From: Nostoc sp. CHAB 5836
GTDB taxonomy: Bacteria > Cyanobacteriota > Cyanobacteriia > Cyanobacteriales > Nostocaceae
Assembly (NCBI RefSeq): GCF_020829445.1
Contig: NZ_JAIVFV010000001.1
Coordinates: 58,104 to 122,103 of the forward strand
Direction: 5' to 3'
DNA: 64,000 nt
The notes beneath the pieces were generated by a model. It was not told the origin of the DNA. It ran no database searches and saw nothing but the letters and a program-made list of their open reading frames with translations. The number at the start of each line of letters is the position of its first letter. Within the stretch, counting starts at the first letter, position 1. Below are positions 44,676 to 55,764 of the stretch, piece by piece. A program made the translations under genes and the position numbers.

Positions 44676-45089
44676 ATGGGCACATTAAAAATGTACATTC
44701 ATCCGTATTTATATATGCCTGTCCAAGATAAAACACGCCGTTTGTCCTCTCAATTAATTAGTCAAGATATAACCTCATTGCACGGCTTGCAAACCATCAG
44801 CACATACAATACAACCCGTGCTGATGCGTCTGTAGAAAACTTACAGCAAGCTTATCAAACTATGTTAGCGCAGCAACAAGCTGAAACTGAGAAGCTAACT
44901 TTATACCGTGCTGCTGCTGATGGTGCGCGATTAGCAGAATGGGAATTTCACAATGCTGTATTAGCGATGAAAGAAGTGATTCGTGGGCAATATGGCTCAG
45001 ATAGCGATCAAGCCCAAGCAGTTGGATTTAAGAAAAAATCAGAACGCAAGCGTCCCAATCGGAAAAAGTCAGTTGCGATCGCCAGTTAA
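44676..45089 (+). CDS. Hypothetical protein, coiled and basic-tailed
   Basis: This 137-residue protein is mostly helical and polar: a long helix (SVENLQQAYQTMLAQQQAETEKLTLYRAAADGARLAEWEFHNAVLAMKEVIR) followed by a basic tail (KKKSERKRPNRKKS), suggestive of a coiled-coil protein that could bind nucleic acid. I cannot assign a family. The start may be at 44676, or at later ATGs at 44691 or 44715; the first 13 residues look less protein-like. It is not obviously linked to its neighbours. Confidence 0.6.
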   Translation: MGTLKMYIHPYLYMPVQDKTRRLSSQLISQDITSLHGLQTISTYNTTRADASVENLQQAYQTMLAQQQAETEKLTLYRAAADGARLAEWEFHNAVLAMKEVIRGQYGSDSDQAQAVGFKKKSERKRPNRKKSVAIAS

Positions 45090-45328
45090 TTAACTAAACG
45101 GCGATCGCTGACTTTTCTCTAAGTGCGATCGCCTATGCCCAAAATCTGTGAACTGTTCACTTCCTTTCTTGATTACCAATAAAAAAAATCTTTATTCAAA
45201 ATTCAATCTATCAAAATAGTGAATTTATTTCATAACTAACGACGCAATAACTTCTATCTAGGGATCGATATGGCTAATAAGATAAATGAAGTAAAAATAG
45301 TATACTAAATCACACGAGATTGTATTGC

Positions 45329-45775
45329 ATGAAATTGAATTCTTTGACAAAACAGCTTTCCACCGTAAAACGCTGGATGGCTACAACACTGTTTTGTATG
45401 TTAGCGATGGCTTTCCTTTGGCAAGGTGCATTTTTCTCGAACACCTCAGCAATGGCTGATCCTGCTGCAACCTTGATTGCATCTTCAGATGCAGGCGATC
45501 GCGCTCAAGAAAAAGCCAGTACAGATGCTGGAAGAACCAAAAATTTCATCGAAGATGCGGCAGATAAAGTTAAGCAAACTGCCAGGAACAATGCCAATAA
45601 AGTTGACGAAGCAACAGACAATGGTAGTTTTATTGAGCGCAAAGCCAAGAAAGATGCGGCTACAATTGAGAAAAGAGCGAACGAAGATGCAGATCGGACT
45701 CAAAAAGCAGTAGACGATACCAAAAATGTTGTTGAACGTACCGTTGATAACATCAAGGATGCTTTTGGTAAATAG
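45329..45775 (+). CDS. Secreted LEA-like repetitive helical protein
   Basis: This 148-residue protein has an N-terminal signal or anchor (TLFCMLAMAFLWQGAFFSN, cleaved near SAMADPAA) and a mature part of charged 11-mer-like amphipathic helix: RAQEKASTDAGRTKNFIEDAADKVKQTARN, then KVDEATDN, then KKDAATIEKRANEDADRTQKAVDDTKNVVERTVDNIKDAF. This resembles LEA or CsbD-type stress proteins, which are hydrophilic and protect membranes or proteins during desiccation. ATG at 45329 is preferred; a TTG lies three codons upstream. It may help desiccation tolerance, which is an inference. Confidence 0.75.
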   Translation: MKLNSLTKQLSTVKRWMATTLFCMLAMAFLWQGAFFSNTSAMADPAATLIASSDAGDRAQEKASTDAGRTKNFIEDAADKVKQTARNNANKVDEATDNGSFIERKAKKDAATIEKRANEDADRTQKAVDDTKNVVERTVDNIKDAFGK

Positions 45776-45819
45776 AGAATAGATAAGCTAATCGTCATTC
45801 GTTTTTCCAGACTAATTAG

Positions 45820-45906
45820 ACATCTGGTGGAAAAAAATGTAGAGACGTAGCAGTGCTACGTCTCTACAAGGGTTATGGGTAACGCATATTTAATTTCACC
45901 AGATGT
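45820..45906. mobile_element. 87-bp MITE-like element, ACATCTGGTG ends
   Basis: ACATCTGGTG and CACCAGATGT bound the element; inside is the GTAGAGACGTAGCA/TGCTACGTCTCTAC hairpin. A half copy is at 32799-32846. No coding capacity. Confidence 0.8.
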
Positions 45907-45984
45907 TTATTCGCTTGTAGTAAGCGGCTCTATCCCTGGTATCATGCAACTTAAATGCTCATTAGCTTACACAGCAATCCTATT

Positions 45985-46137
45985 CAATACTGCTCGGTTA
46001 AGCTTAAAAATCATTCTGGCGTAGGCGTAGGTTGGGTTGAGGAACGAAACCCAACTTTTCTTTCTTTTTGTTGGGTAACACTAAAGTTCAACCCAACCTA
46101 CAAATCTTCTACAAATCTTTTTAACCGAGCAGTATTG
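45985..46137. mobile_element. CAATAC MITE-like element, copy 3, with 10-bp target duplication
   Basis: The ends CAATACTGCTCGGTTAA and TTAACCGAGCAGTATTG are perfect inverted repeats of 17 bases. The flanks CAATCCTATT (45975-45984 and 46138-46147) are perfect 10-bp direct repeats. The interior differs from other copies: it holds the GTAGGTTGGGTT...AACCCAACCTAC inverted repeat also found at 30828-30903. Confidence 0.92.
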
Positions 46138-46147
46138 CAATCCTATT

Positions 46148-46534
46148 GAATTTATCAAAATTTACTAGTGAATATACTAGAAATATAATTATAAATCAAA
46201 TATTTAATTTTTTTTGTCCTAAACTTTAGAGGTCAAAATTAAGTAATCTGTTTAGGGAGTTTCCGCAAGTTTCTTGGAAAAACTTGTTTTTATATACGGA
46301 TCACATAGGACTTTTAAGTAACATCACTTATTGACAAATGTGATATAACTTTATCTGGTTGCAACTTCATCTGACGAATTGTTAATGGGTAACAAATTTT
46401 TCACCATTATCAATTACGAAGTTATAATTTCCACTACAACTTAGTAACAATGTAAGAGTTTAATTCTGTGGATAACCCGACCGTGGGAAAATCAAAATAC
46501 CGAAAACTGAAGTTAGAGAGGAAAACCCTATAAT
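46148..46534. promoter_or_regulatory. dxs upstream region, no gene
   Basis: AT-rich DNA that probably holds the dxs promoter. No convincing box pair or hairpin was seen. A strong AGAGAGGA lies 11 bases before the dxs ATG. Confidence 0.4.
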
Positions 46535-48442
46535 ATGCATCTGAGCGAAATCACCCATCCTAATCAGTTGCACGGTTTATCTGTTCGTCAACTGCAACAG
46601 ATTGCCCGTCAGATTCGAGATAAGCATCTCCAAACGGTAGCAGTTAATGGTGGACACTTGGGCCCAGGATTGGGTGTTGTCGAATTAACACTAGGACTTT
46701 ACCAAACACTAGACTTAGATCGGGATAAAGTGATTTGGGATGTAGGACACCAGGCTTATCCCCACAAACTGCTGACAGGACGCTATGATCGCTTCCACAC
46801 CCTCAGACAAAAAGACGGAGTTGCAGGTTATCTCAAACGCGGTGAAAACAAGTTTGACCACTTTGGTGCTGGACACGCTTCTACAAGTATTTCAGCAGCA
46901 TTGGGCATGGCTGTAGCGCGAGACTTGAAAGGGGAAAAATTTAAAGCTGTTGCTGTGATTGGCGATGGGGCACTGACTGGTGGCATGGCTTTAGAAGCCA
47001 TTAACCATGCCGGACACTTGCCGAAAACTAACCTGTTGGTTGTTCTCAACGACAACGATATGTCTATATCTCGCAACGTCGGCGCGATTCCCCGCTATCT
47101 CAACAAAATGCGCCTCAGCCAACCTGTGCAATTTATTAAAGATAATCTTGAGGAACAATTTAAACAAATTCCCTTCGTTGGCGAATCTCTCTCTCCGGAA
47201 CTCGGACGCATCAAAGAAGGGATGAAGCGCTTGGCTGTTCCCAAGGTAGGTGCAGTTTTTGAAGAACTCGGCTTTACCTACATTGGCCCAGTTGATGGGC
47301 ATAATTTAGAAGAATTGATTGCCACCTTCCAACAGGCACATCAGATACCAGGCCCAGTTTTGGTACACGTAGCAACAGTCAAAGGCAAAGGTTATGAAAT
47401 TGCCGAACTAGATCAAGTTGGCTACCACGCCCAAAGCCCCTTCAACGTAGCAACTGGCAAAGCTATTCCTTCTAGTAAACCCAAACCCCCAGCTTATGCT
47501 AAAGTCTTTTCTCACACTTTGGTGAAACTTGCCGAACAAAACCCGAAAATTATCGGGATTACTGCGGCTATGGCAACAGGGACAGGCTTAGATAAACTTC
47601 AAGCAAAACTGCCCAATCAATATATTGATGTCGGTATTGCTGAACAACACGCAATTACCCTAGCAGCAGGACTTGCGACCGAAGGGATGCGCCCCGTTGC
47701 CGCGATTTATTCTACCTTCTTGCAACGTGCCTATGATCAGATAATTCATGATGTCTGCATCCAAAATCTGCCAGTATTCTTCTGCTTGGATCGGGCAGGA
47801 ATTGTCGGATCTGATGGCCCTACCCACCAAGGGATGTATGACATTGCCTATCTACGTTGCATTCCCAACATGGTAGTAATGGCACCGAAAGACGAAGCAG
47901 AATTGCAACGGATGGTAGTAACTGGTGTTAACCATACCAGTGGCCCGATCGCTATGCGTTATCCTCGTGGCAATGGCTACGGCGTTCCCTTGATGGAGGA
48001 AGGTTGGGAACCTTTGGAAATCGGCAAAAGCGAAATTCTCCGCACTGGCGATGATGTGTTAATCGTCGGCTATGGCACAATGGTCTACCCAGGAATGCAA
48101 GCTGCGGAAATTCTTAGTGAACATGGCATTGAAGCAACTGTAATTAATGCTCGTTTCGTTAAGCCTTTGGATACCGAGTTGATTTTGCCTTTAGCTAAGA
48201 AAATCGGCCGCGTTGTCACCTTAGAAGAAGGCTGTATCATGGGTGGCTTTGGTTCTGCGATCGCGGAAGCTTTACTAGATGCAGATATTCTTGTTCCTGT
48301 CAAGCGATTCGGTATACCAGATGTGTTGGTAGATCATGCTGAACCCAATGAATCTAAGACAGAACTAGGTTTAACTAGCCATCAAATAGCCGAGAGAGTT
48401 TTGCAAGCTTTCTTTAAGCAGCAAGTATCTGCTGTGGTTTAG
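46535..48442 (+). CDS. dxs: 1-deoxy-D-xylulose-5-phosphate synthase
   Basis: This 635-residue thiamine-diphosphate enzyme joins pyruvate and glyceraldehyde 3-phosphate, opening the MEP pathway that supplies isoprenoids for carotenoids, chlorophyll phytol and quinones. The thiamine motif is [18 protein letters not shown] followed by LNDNDMS. E of [11 protein letters not shown] is the catalytic glutamate, and the transketolase C-domain follows ([10 protein letters not shown]). ATG at 46535 has a strong AGAGAGGA. The length is normal. It reads toward psaB; both ends share a terminator region. Confidence 0.97.
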   Translation: MHLSEITHPNQLHGLSVRQLQQIARQIRDKHLQTVAVNGGHLGPGLGVVELTLGLYQTLDLDRDKVIWDVGHQAYPHKLLTGRYDRFHTLRQKDGVAGYLKRGENKFDHFGAGHASTSISAALGMAVARDLKGEKFKAVAVIGDGALTGGMALEAINHAGHLPKTNLLVVLNDNDMSISRNVGAIPRYLNKMRLSQPVQFIKDNLEEQFKQIPFVGESLSPELGRIKEGMKRLAVPKVGAVFEELGFTYIGPVDGHNLEELIATFQQAHQIPGPVLVHVATVKGKGYEIAELDQVGYHAQSPFNVATGKAIPSSKPKPPAYAKVFSHTLVKLAEQNPKIIGITAAMATGTGLDKLQAKLPNQYIDVGIAEQHAITLAAGLATEGMRPVAAIYSTFLQRAYDQIIHDVCIQNLPVFFCLDRAGIVGSDGPTHQGMYDIAYLRCIPNMVVMAPKDEAELQRMVVTGVNHTSGPIAMRYPRGNGYGVPLMEEGWEPLEIGKSEILRTGDDVLIVGYGTMVYPGMQAAEILSEHGIEATVINARFVKPLDTELILPLAKKIGRVVTLEEGCIMGGFGSAIAEALLDADILVPVKRFGIPDVLVDHAEPNESKTELGLTSHQIAERVLQAFFKQQVSAVV

Positions 48443-48464
48443 TTCATTAGCAGGATTATCCAAA

Positions 48465-48502
48465 AATAACCCCTGTTCTACGTATAGACGGATGGGGTTT
48501 TC
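48465..48502 (+). terminator. Possible dxs terminator
   Basis: AACCCC pairs with GGGGTT followed by a TTTT run shortly after the dxs stop. The loop is long, so this is moderate evidence. Confidence 0.5.
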
Positions 48503-48512
48503 CGCGAATCTG

Positions 48513-48550
48513 ATAAAAAAATCCCCCACCTTGCGGCAGGGGATTTTTAT
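48513..48550. terminator. Bidirectional terminator between dxs and psaB
   Basis: AAAAAATCCCC (left) and GGGGATTTTTAT (right) form a G/C stem with T-runs on both strands, placed between convergent transcripts. It terminates psaB on the minus strand and may do so for dxs. Confidence 0.85.
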
Positions 48551-48577
48551 TACTTACCTACAAAACTAGCAGCCGAA

Positions 48578-50803
48578 TTAACCGAACTTACCAGCAGTAG
48601 AAGCAATCAAGAATGCTGCGTAAGTCACGATGTAGCCAACAGTGAAGTGAGCTAGACCAACTACACGAGCTTGAACAATAGACAGAGCCACGGGCTTGTC
48701 TTTCCAGCGAACTAGGTTAGCTAGAGGAGTGCGTTCGTGTGCCCAAACAAGGGTTTCAATCAACTCTTGCCAGTAACCTCTCCAGGAGATTAAGAACATG
48801 AAGCCAGTAGCCCAAACTAGGTGTCCAAATAAGAACATCCAAGCCCAGACAGACAGGTTATTCACGCCGTAGGGGTTGTAACCGTTAATCAACTGAGCAG
48901 AGTTTGCCCAGAGGTAATCGCGGAACCAGCCCATGAGGTATGTAGAGTTCTCATTGAACTGAGCGACGTTGCCTTGCCAAATACCTAAATGTTTCCAATG
49001 CCAGTAGAAGGTCAACCAACCAATGGTGTTGAGCATCCAGAATGTAGCGAGGTAGAAGGAATCCCATGCTGAGATGTCGCAAGTACCGCCACGACCGGGG
49101 CCGTCGCAAGGGAAGGCATAGCCGAAGTCCTTTTTATCGGGCATCAGCTTAGAACCACGGGCATCCAAAGCACCTTTGACCAAGATCAAGGTGGTGGTGT
49201 GCAGACCTAAAGCGATCGCATGGTGTACCAAGAAGTCGCCAGGGCCAATTGTCAAGAACAGGGAGTTAGTACCAGCATTGATGGCATCTAACCAGCCTGG
49301 AAGCCAAACGTTAGCGTAGTTAGGCCATGCTGTGTAAGCAATACTATCTGGATTAGATAGCAATGTATCTAAACCGTACAGTACTTTACCGTTAGCAGCT
49401 TGGACGAATTGAGCAAATACTGGCTCAATCAAGATTTGCTTTTCAGGTGTGCCGAAAGCAACTACTACGTCGTTGTGTACGTACAGACCAAGGGTGTGGA
49501 AGCCCAAGAAAAGGGATACCCAACTGAGGTGGGAAATAATCGCTTCTTTGTGCTTCAGCACGCGCTCAAGTACGTTGCCTTTATTTTGTTCTGGGTCGTA
49601 GTCACGTACCCAGAAGATTGCTCCGTGGGCAAAAGCACCAAGCATCAGGAATCCAGCAATATACTGGTGATGCGTGTACAATGCTGCCTGAGTTGTGTAG
49701 TCCTTCGCAATAAATGCGTAGGAAGGCATGGAGTACATGTGCTGCGCTACCAGGGAAGTAACAACACCTAGCGCTGCTAAGTGCCAACCCAATTGGAAGT
49801 GCAGGGAGTTGTTGTAGGTGTCGTAGATACCTTGGTGAGGTAGGTTGAACGGGCCTTCAACAGGAATGCCGAAGAAACTCTTGGCATTTAATGCTTCCTT
49901 GAGACTGTGACCAATCCCAAAGTTTGTCCGGTACATATGACCAGCAACGATGAATAAAACTGCGATCGCTAGGTGGTGATGAGCGATGTCAGTCAGCCAC
50001 AAAGCTTCTGTCTGGGGATGGAAACCACCCAAGAAAGTCAGAATTGCAGTTCCTGCACCTTGCGATGTCCCGAAGATATGTCCAGGAGTGTCAGGGTTTT
50101 GAGCGTAAACAGCCCAGTTACCTGTAAAGAATGGTGTCAAACCGGCTGGGTGGGGTGGGGTATTTAAGAAGTTATCCCAACCTACGTGCTGACCGCGAGC
50201 TTCGGGGACAGCAACGTGAATTAAGTGACCAGCCCAAGCCAATGAACTAACACCAAACAAACCTGCTAAGTGGTGGTTTAGGCGATGTTCAGCGCTCTTA
50301 AACCATGCCAAGCTAGGACGGTACTTGGGTTGCAAGTGCAGCCAACCAGCAAACAACATTACAGCAGCGAATAATAGCAAGAACACTGAACCGTTGTACA
50401 GTTCGCCGTTATTCCGCATACCGATGGTGTACCACCAATGGTAAAGACCAGAGTAGGTAATGTTTACCGGATTACTAGCGCCAGCTTGGGTAAAAGCTTC
50501 GATCGCTGGTTTACCAAAGTGGGGATCCCAAATCGCATGGGCGATGGGACGGATGTGAAGGGGATCTTTAATCCACTGTTCAAAGTTACCTTGCCAGGCT
50601 ACGTGGAACAGGAGGCTGGATGCCCACAGGAAGATGATTGCCAAGTGACCGAAGTGAGTTGCGAAAATCTTTTGGTAAAGATTTTCTTCCGTCATGCCAT
50701 CATGGGTTTCAAAATCGTTGCCTGTAGCGATCGCATACCATATCCGACGAGTCGTCGGGTCCTGTGCGAGATCCTGGCTAAATTTCGGAAATTTTGTCGC
50801 CAT
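48578..50803 (-). CDS. psaB: Photosystem I P700 apoprotein A2
   Basis: This 741-residue core subunit carries P700 chlorophylls and half of the FX cluster. The FX-binding loop [12 protein letters not shown] is present, plus [26 protein letters not shown] in the region after it and the histidine-rich antenna helices ([26 protein letters not shown]). The length is standard. ATG at 50803 is preceded by AGAGGA about 12 bases away. It follows psaA by 184 bases; the gap holds heptad repeats, so the pair is cotranscribed but with an unusual linker. Confidence 0.98.
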   Translation of the reverse strand: MATKFPKFSQDLAQDPTTRRIWYAIATGNDFETHDGMTEENLYQKIFATHFGHLAIIFLWASSLLFHVAWQGNFEQWIKDPLHIRPIAHAIWDPHFGKPAIEAFTQAGASNPVNITYSGLYHWWYTIGMRNNGELYNGSVFLLLFAAVMLFAGWLHLQPKYRPSLAWFKSAEHRLNHHLAGLFGVSSLAWAGHLIHVAVPEARGQHVGWDNFLNTPPHPAGLTPFFTGNWAVYAQNPDTPGHIFGTSQGAGTAILTFLGGFHPQTEALWLTDIAHHHLAIAVLFIVAGHMYRTNFGIGHSLKEALNAKSFFGIPVEGPFNLPHQGIYDTYNNSLHFQLGWHLAALGVVTSLVAQHMYSMPSYAFIAKDYTTQAALYTHHQYIAGFLMLGAFAHGAIFWVRDYDPEQNKGNVLERVLKHKEAIISHLSWVSLFLGFHTLGLYVHNDVVVAFGTPEKQILIEPVFAQFVQAANGKVLYGLDTLLSNPDSIAYTAWPNYANVWLPGWLDAINAGTNSLFLTIGPGDFLVHHAIALGLHTTTLILVKGALDARGSKLMPDKKDFGYAFPCDGPGRGGTCDISAWDSFYLATFWMLNTIGWLTFYWHWKHLGIWQGNVAQFNENSTYLMGWFRDYLWANSAQLINGYNPYGVNNLSVWAWMFLFGHLVWATGFMFLISWRGYWQELIETLVWAHERTPLANLVRWKDKPVALSIVQARVVGLAHFTVGYIVTYAAFLIASTAGKFG

Positions 50804-50850
50804 AGGTTTAATAAATCCTCTGACCTTTAGCCATCAAATACCAGCTGTGA

Positions 50851-50970
50851 TAGTTAGGAGTTATGAGTTGTGAGTTATGAGTTGTAAGTTATGAGTTGTA
50901 AGTTATGAGTTCTAACTCCTAACTCCTAACTCCTAACTCCTAACTCCTAACTTCATTCCTAACTCCTAAC
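50851..50970. repeat. Heptad repeats in the psaA-psaB gap
   Basis: GTTAGGAGTTATGAGTTGTGAG-type heptads (50851-50912) are followed by TAACTCC complementary heptads (50911-50955). Together they can form a large hairpin in the psaA-psaB transcript. Confidence 0.85.
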
Positions 50971-50987
50971 TTGTAGAAAGCTGATTA

Positions 50988-53246
50988 CTACCCTACTGAA
51001 AGGATGTGTGCATGGAAGAATGCCCAAGTTGTGGCAATTCCTCCTAAGAGGTAGTGAGCTACCCCTACAGCTCGACCCTGAATAATGCTCAGAGCGCGAG
51101 GCTGAATTGCTGGTGCTACCTTCAGTTTATTATGCGCCCAAACAATGGACTCAATCAGTTCTTGCCAGTAGCCGCGACCACTGAACAGGAACATTAAGCT
51201 GAATGCCCAGACAAAGTGAGCGCCTAAGAAGAGTAGACCATAGGCAGATAGCGCACTGCCGTAGGAATTGATGACTTGCGTAGCTTGTGCCCACAAGAAG
51301 TCTCGCAACCAACCGTTGATGGTAATAGCGCTTTGAGCAAAGTTACCACCAGTGATGTGAGTTACAGTACCATCTGCATCTACGGTTCCCCAGACATCTG
51401 ATTGCATCTTCCAACTGAAGTGGAAAATTACAATCGATATGGAGTTGTACATCCAGAAAAGTCCCAGGAATACGTGATCCCAACCAGAGACTTGACAGGT
51501 ACCGCCACGACCGGGGCCGTCGCAAGGGAAGCGGAAGCCCAGGTTTGCTTTGTCTGGAATCAGACGAGAGCTACGGGCGTATAGCACACCTTTGAGCAGA
51601 ATTAGGACGGTGACGTGAATGGTGAAAGCGTGAATGTGGTGAATTAGGAAGTCCGCTGTGCCCAAAACAATGGGTGCAGCTGCCACTTTACCGCCAACAG
51701 CCAAGACACCGCCGCCAAAGACATAGCTAACTGGTTCTAAGGCATTAGGTGCAGTTGTACCAGGAGCCAGGGCGTGGATATTTTGTATCCACTGGGCAAA
51801 TACTGGCTGTAATTGAATCCCTGTATCAGAGAACAAGTCTTGAGGACGACCCAATGCTCGCATTGTGTCGTTGTGAATGTAAAGTCCAAAGCTATGGAAG
51901 CCGAGGAAAATACACACCCAGTTAAGGTGAGAAATAATCGCATCTCGGTGACGAATTACCCGATCAAGCACGTTGTTTTGATTCACAACTGGATCGTAAT
52001 CCCGCACCATGAATATAGCAGCGTGAGCTGCTCCACCGACTATACAGAATGCACCAATCCACATGTGGTGGGTGAAGATGCACAACTGCGTAGCGTAGTC
52101 AGTTGCCAAATATGGATAAGGGGGCATCGCGTACATATGATGCGCGATGATGATGGTCAGCGATCCCAAGAAGGCTAGGTTAGTAGCCAACTGAGCGTGC
52201 CAAGATGTGGTCAGGTTTTCGTAGAGACCTTTGTGACCTTCACCAGTGAAAGGGCCTTTATGGTTTTCTAGGATCTCTTTAATGCTGTGACCAATACCCC
52301 AGTTGGTACGGTACTGATGACCAGCAACGATAAAGAGAACTGCGATCGCTAAGTGGTGATGGGAAATGTCAGTCATCCACAAACCGCCTGTTACTGGGTT
52401 CAGACCGCCCTTGAAGGTCAGGATGTCAGCATACTGACCCCAGTTCAAGGTGAAGAAAGGTGCTAAACCAGCAGCAAAGCTGGGATACAACTCGGTCAAC
52501 AAGTCTTTGTTCAATATGAACTCGTGGGGCAAGGGGATGTCTTTGAGAGCAACACCTGCATCCAAAAGCTTGTTGGTCGGTGCGGACACGTGGATTAAGT
52601 GACCTGCCCATCCCAAGGAACCACAACCTAGCAGTACTTGCAAGTGGTGATTCAGCATCGACTCCACATTCTGGAACCATTCCAGTTTGGGAGCGCGTTT
52701 GTGGTAGTGGAACCAGCCGGCAAATAGGAATAAGCCTGCTAATACCAAGCCACCGATCGCAGTGCAGTAAAGCTGGAAGGAGTTTGTAATCCCCCAGCCA
52801 CGCCATACTTGGAACAAACCGGAGGTGATTTGAATGCCGTGGAAACCACCGCCAACATCACCGTTTAAAATGTCTTGTCCAACAATGGGCCAAACGACCT
52901 GGGCACTAGGCTTAACATTCAACGGGTCGGTTAGCCAAGCTTCGTAGTTAGAAAACTTCGCGCCGTGGAAAATCATCCCGCTCAACCAAATCATCACTAC
53001 GGCTAGGTGGCCGAAGTGGGCTGAGAATATCTTGCGGGAGATGTCTTCTAAATCGCTTGTATGTGTATCAAAATCATGGGCGAGTGCGTGCAGGTTCCAA
53101 ATCCATGTGGTGGTTTTGGGACCTCTGGCTAAGGATCTGTCAAAATGTCCAGGTTGCGCCCATCTCTCGAATGAGGTTGGAACTGGGTCATTATCGACGA
53201 TTACTCTTGCCTTTTTTTCCTCTCGCTCCGGAGGACTTATTGTCAT
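50988..53246 (-). CDS. psaA: Photosystem I P700 apoprotein A1
   Basis: This 752-residue protein pairs with PsaB to hold P700 and the FX cluster. FX loop [12 protein letters not shown], the [26 protein letters not shown] antenna segment, and [33 protein letters not shown] near the end are all present. It is first in the psaA-psaB operon. ATG at 53246 has a strong GGAGG 6-10 bases before it, as expected of a highly expressed gene. Light regulation is expected but not visible here. Confidence 0.98.
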   Translation of the reverse strand: MTISPPEREEKKARVIVDNDPVPTSFERWAQPGHFDRSLARGPKTTTWIWNLHALAHDFDTHTSDLEDISRKIFSAHFGHLAVVMIWLSGMIFHGAKFSNYEAWLTDPLNVKPSAQVVWPIVGQDILNGDVGGGFHGIQITSGLFQVWRGWGITNSFQLYCTAIGGLVLAGLFLFAGWFHYHKRAPKLEWFQNVESMLNHHLQVLLGCGSLGWAGHLIHVSAPTNKLLDAGVALKDIPLPHEFILNKDLLTELYPSFAAGLAPFFTLNWGQYADILTFKGGLNPVTGGLWMTDISHHHLAIAVLFIVAGHQYRTNWGIGHSIKEILENHKGPFTGEGHKGLYENLTTSWHAQLATNLAFLGSLTIIIAHHMYAMPPYPYLATDYATQLCIFTHHMWIGAFCIVGGAAHAAIFMVRDYDPVVNQNNVLDRVIRHRDAIISHLNWVCIFLGFHSFGLYIHNDTMRALGRPQDLFSDTGIQLQPVFAQWIQNIHALAPGTTAPNALEPVSYVFGGGVLAVGGKVAAAPIVLGTADFLIHHIHAFTIHVTVLILLKGVLYARSSRLIPDKANLGFRFPCDGPGRGGTCQVSGWDHVFLGLFWMYNSISIVIFHFSWKMQSDVWGTVDADGTVTHITGGNFAQSAITINGWLRDFLWAQATQVINSYGSALSAYGLLFLGAHFVWAFSLMFLFSGRGYWQELIESIVWAHNKLKVAPAIQPRALSIIQGRAVGVAHYLLGGIATTWAFFHAHILSVG

Positions 53247-53670
53247 TCGACCTCCTCTCTTGATAAGGAATGAGGAATCATGTATACCACAAAATGAACC
53301 ATTACCGCATACTCCAGAATTTTACTGAAGCCGCGATCAAGACCCGATGTGGAGAGTTGTTTCTCGTTGAATTATAGGGTCTTAACTTGTACATTGTTGG
53401 AGATATTTTAACAATAATTCAAACTTGCTGGAATATTGCTGGAATTCCTGCCTTAACTGGCTTTTAACTTCAAACTATTTGTCCAAAAGTCAATAGATTA
53501 TCCATTTAATTTACAAAGGATAACAATTCGTAAAATTTATGGTTTGGCTGTATGTACCCGATGTTCCGGCTTTGACTGCTGTTAGTCGTGAATATTTATG
53601 TCATATTTCAATTTTTGTAATTAAAAAGCTGTATTAACTACCGCTTATTTTAAAATTTCTTAAGATACAC
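53247..53670. promoter_or_regulatory. psaA upstream region
   Basis: Upstream of the ribosome site the DNA is AT-rich and unremarkable. It should contain the psaA promoters, which in cyanobacteria are often multiple. No box is confident. Confidence 0.4.
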
Positions 53671-54025
53671 AAGTTAGGACTTACGCAAGTGTCACAAAAA
53701 ATAAGGGACTTCCAAATAAATAAATATCCAACTATTTATTGTGGGGTGGGCGACACGAGGGCCCATAGTCAAGGGCCCTCGTGTCGCCCACCCCACAAGA
53801 TGGAATAATTTATTTCTTGGTAATCCCTAAAAGCTTTTAGTTTGTAGTAAGGGCTTCAGCCCTGATTTTGAGGACTAAAGTCCTCACTACAAACTCCAAA
53901 TAATATGGCAGTTGGGTAAGTCCTAACAAGTAAGACTTACCCAAAATTACACACCTTCTGGGGCAATTAGATGAATTGCCCCTAAAAAGAAAATCAGGGT
54001 TTCGGCTATTGTTTGCCTAAGTCCT
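53671..54025. repeat. Cluster of nested repeats beyond psaA
   Basis: TTAGGACTTACGCAA (about 53674) and its complement TTGGGTAAGTCCTAA (about 53916) bracket a perfect 26-bp hairpin (53739-53764/53773-53798) set in imperfect AT-rich inverted ends (53711-53820), then a GTTTGTAGTAAGGGC/CACTACAAAC inverted repeat (about 53840-53893). A second bracket, GACTTACCCAA to TTGCCTAAGTCC, follows at 53935-54023. No gene. Confidence 0.75.
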
Positions 54026-54081
54026 GACAAGAAAACTTATGGGATGTGAAGTAGATTTGACCTTTCGGGCTATAGTTCCCT

Positions 54082-55764
54082 ATGGACACTTTCAGCCAAA
54101 ATAATCTGTCAATTGTCAAAGACTATCACTGGGTGCAACGCATGAACTTGGGGCATAAAAGGGTGTTAGAGAAGTTCCTCCCTGAAAGATTATCGATTCT
54201 CTGGTGGGTAATGACATTGGTGCTGGTATTAAGCTTGACCAGTTGCGGCGAGAAAGCCGACAGCCAGGAAGTGTCTACTGGCTATAGAGAAAACTCTCCA
54301 CAGATTTCTCAAATTTCAAAGCAATTTTCGGAAGTTTCACCTCCATCTGTGATCCAAGAACTGCGTCCAATTTTGGAAGTTTATCAGCCACAAGTAACAA
54401 TTGTTACTCCAAAAATTGATGAAGTTCTTCAAGACAACAAAGTTACAGTCAGTTTTCAGGTTAAGGATTTACCAATATTTAAAGACCCACAATTCCAATT
54501 GGGGCCACATCTACACGTAATTCTGGATAATCAACCTTATATACCTGTTTACGACCTAAATCAACCCTTGGTTTTGCCAGACTTGTCTTTAGGTAGTCAT
54601 ACCCTGCGCGTCTTTGCTTCCCGCCCTTGGGATGAAAGCTTTAAAAATGAAGGGGCTTATGCCCAGACAACGTTTCACGTTTTTACCAAAACTGACGACA
54701 ACAGCCCAGATCCCAAATTACCCGTACTAACTTACAGCAATCCTCAAGGTAATTACGGAACAGAACCCATACTACTGGACTTTTACCTAACTAACGCTCC
54801 TTTGCACCTGGTCGGCAAGGAAAATGCTCAAAACGAATTCAGTGATTGGCGCATCCGCGTCACAATTAATGATGAAAGCTTTATTTTTGATCGCTGGCAG
54901 GCAGTTTATCTTAAAGGCTTTCGTCCAGGAAAAAACTGGGTAAAACTTGAATTTCTCGATAACCAGGGAAATCGTGTCAAAAATGCCTTTAATACCACAG
55001 TTAGATTGATTGACTACCAGCCAAAGGGTAAAGACACTTTGTCGAGAATTGTCAGAGGAGAACTCACAGCAGCTGAGGTGCGCCCCATTGTAGACCCGAA
55101 TTATAAACTTGCACCTAAACCCGCACCCGCGCCTTCTGTTGAAAAAACACCCCAAATACAACCCAAGGCAGGAAAACAGCCGATTCGTGAAACTGAAATT
55201 CCAGAAGAATCCAAAATACAGCCAGAACAACCAAAATTAGAAGTTCCAACGGCTGCACCATCTCCTAGCTTGTCCCCGACACCACCAGAACCACAGCTAG
55301 AGGTAACACCAACTCCTGAATCAACGCCGCTACCTGAAAAAGCTGCCCCTCAACCAACAAAATCTAAATTTGGTGGATTCTTTAACCGTGGGGCTGGTAA
55401 AGTCCCCATACCACAACCACCAATTACACCATCTCCTAGTTTGCCACCGACCCTGCCAGAGATTATTGAGTCTCCAACACCAGAACCACAGCCAGAGGTA
55501 ACACCAACTCCTGAATCAACGCCGTTACCTAAAAAAGCTGCCCCTCAACCAACAAAATCTAAATTTGGTGGATTTTTTAACCGTGGGGCTGGTAAAGTCC
55601 CCACTCCAGAAGTACCAATTACACCATCTCCTAGTTTGCCACCGACGCTGCCAGAGATTATTAAGTCTCCAACACCAGAATCAACGCCGTTACCGAAAAC
55701 AACCGATTCCAATTCAACAGAACCAGAATTAACCAAAGACACTCAATTGCAACTCTTGCGCTAA
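54082..55764 (+). CDS. Proline-rich lipoprotein-like protein
   Basis: This 560-residue protein has an N-terminal hydrophobic segment (residues about 40-54) ending LSLTSCGEK, a lipobox with C55, so it is probably a periplasmic lipoprotein. Residues about 100-330 form beta-strand-rich Ig-like domains (VTIVTPKIDEVLQDNKVTVSF, LLDFYLTNAPLHLV). The C-terminal 190 residues are P/T/E-rich and contain a near-perfect repeat (VTPTPESTPLPEKAAPQPTK, then FGGFFNRGAGKVP) duplicated at the DNA level. No family is certain. Start may be ATG at 54082, 54142 or 54211; the lipobox is present in all. Confidence 0.65.
   Translation: MDTFSQNNLSIVKDYHWVQRMNLGHKRVLEKFLPERLSILWWVMTLVLVLSLTSCGEKADSQEVSTGYRENSPQISQISKQFSEVSPPSVIQELRPILEVYQPQVTIVTPKIDEVLQDNKVTVSFQVKDLPIFKDPQFQLGPHLHVILDNQPYIPVYDLNQPLVLPDLSLGSHTLRVFASRPWDESFKNEGAYAQTTFHVFTKTDDNSPDPKLPVLTYSNPQGNYGTEPILLDFYLTNAPLHLVGKENAQNEFSDWRIRVTINDESFIFDRWQAVYLKGFRPGKNWVKLEFLDNQGNRVKNAFNTTVRLIDYQPKGKDTLSRIVRGELTAAEVRPIVDPNYKLAPKPAPAPSVEKTPQIQPKAGKQPIRETEIPEESKIQPEQPKLEVPTAAPSPSLSPTPPEPQLEVTPTPESTPLPEKAAPQPTKSKFGGFFNRGAGKVPIPQPPITPSPSLPPTLPEIIESPTPEPQPEVTPTPESTPLPKKAAPQPTKSKFGGFFNRGAGKVPTPEVPITPSPSLPPTLPEIIKSPTPESTPLPKTTDSNSTEPELTKDTQLQLLR

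Noticed and set aside
45955..46149. 64-codon frame at 46 kb
   Set aside because: It spans the CAATAC element and its target duplications, so the frame is accidental.
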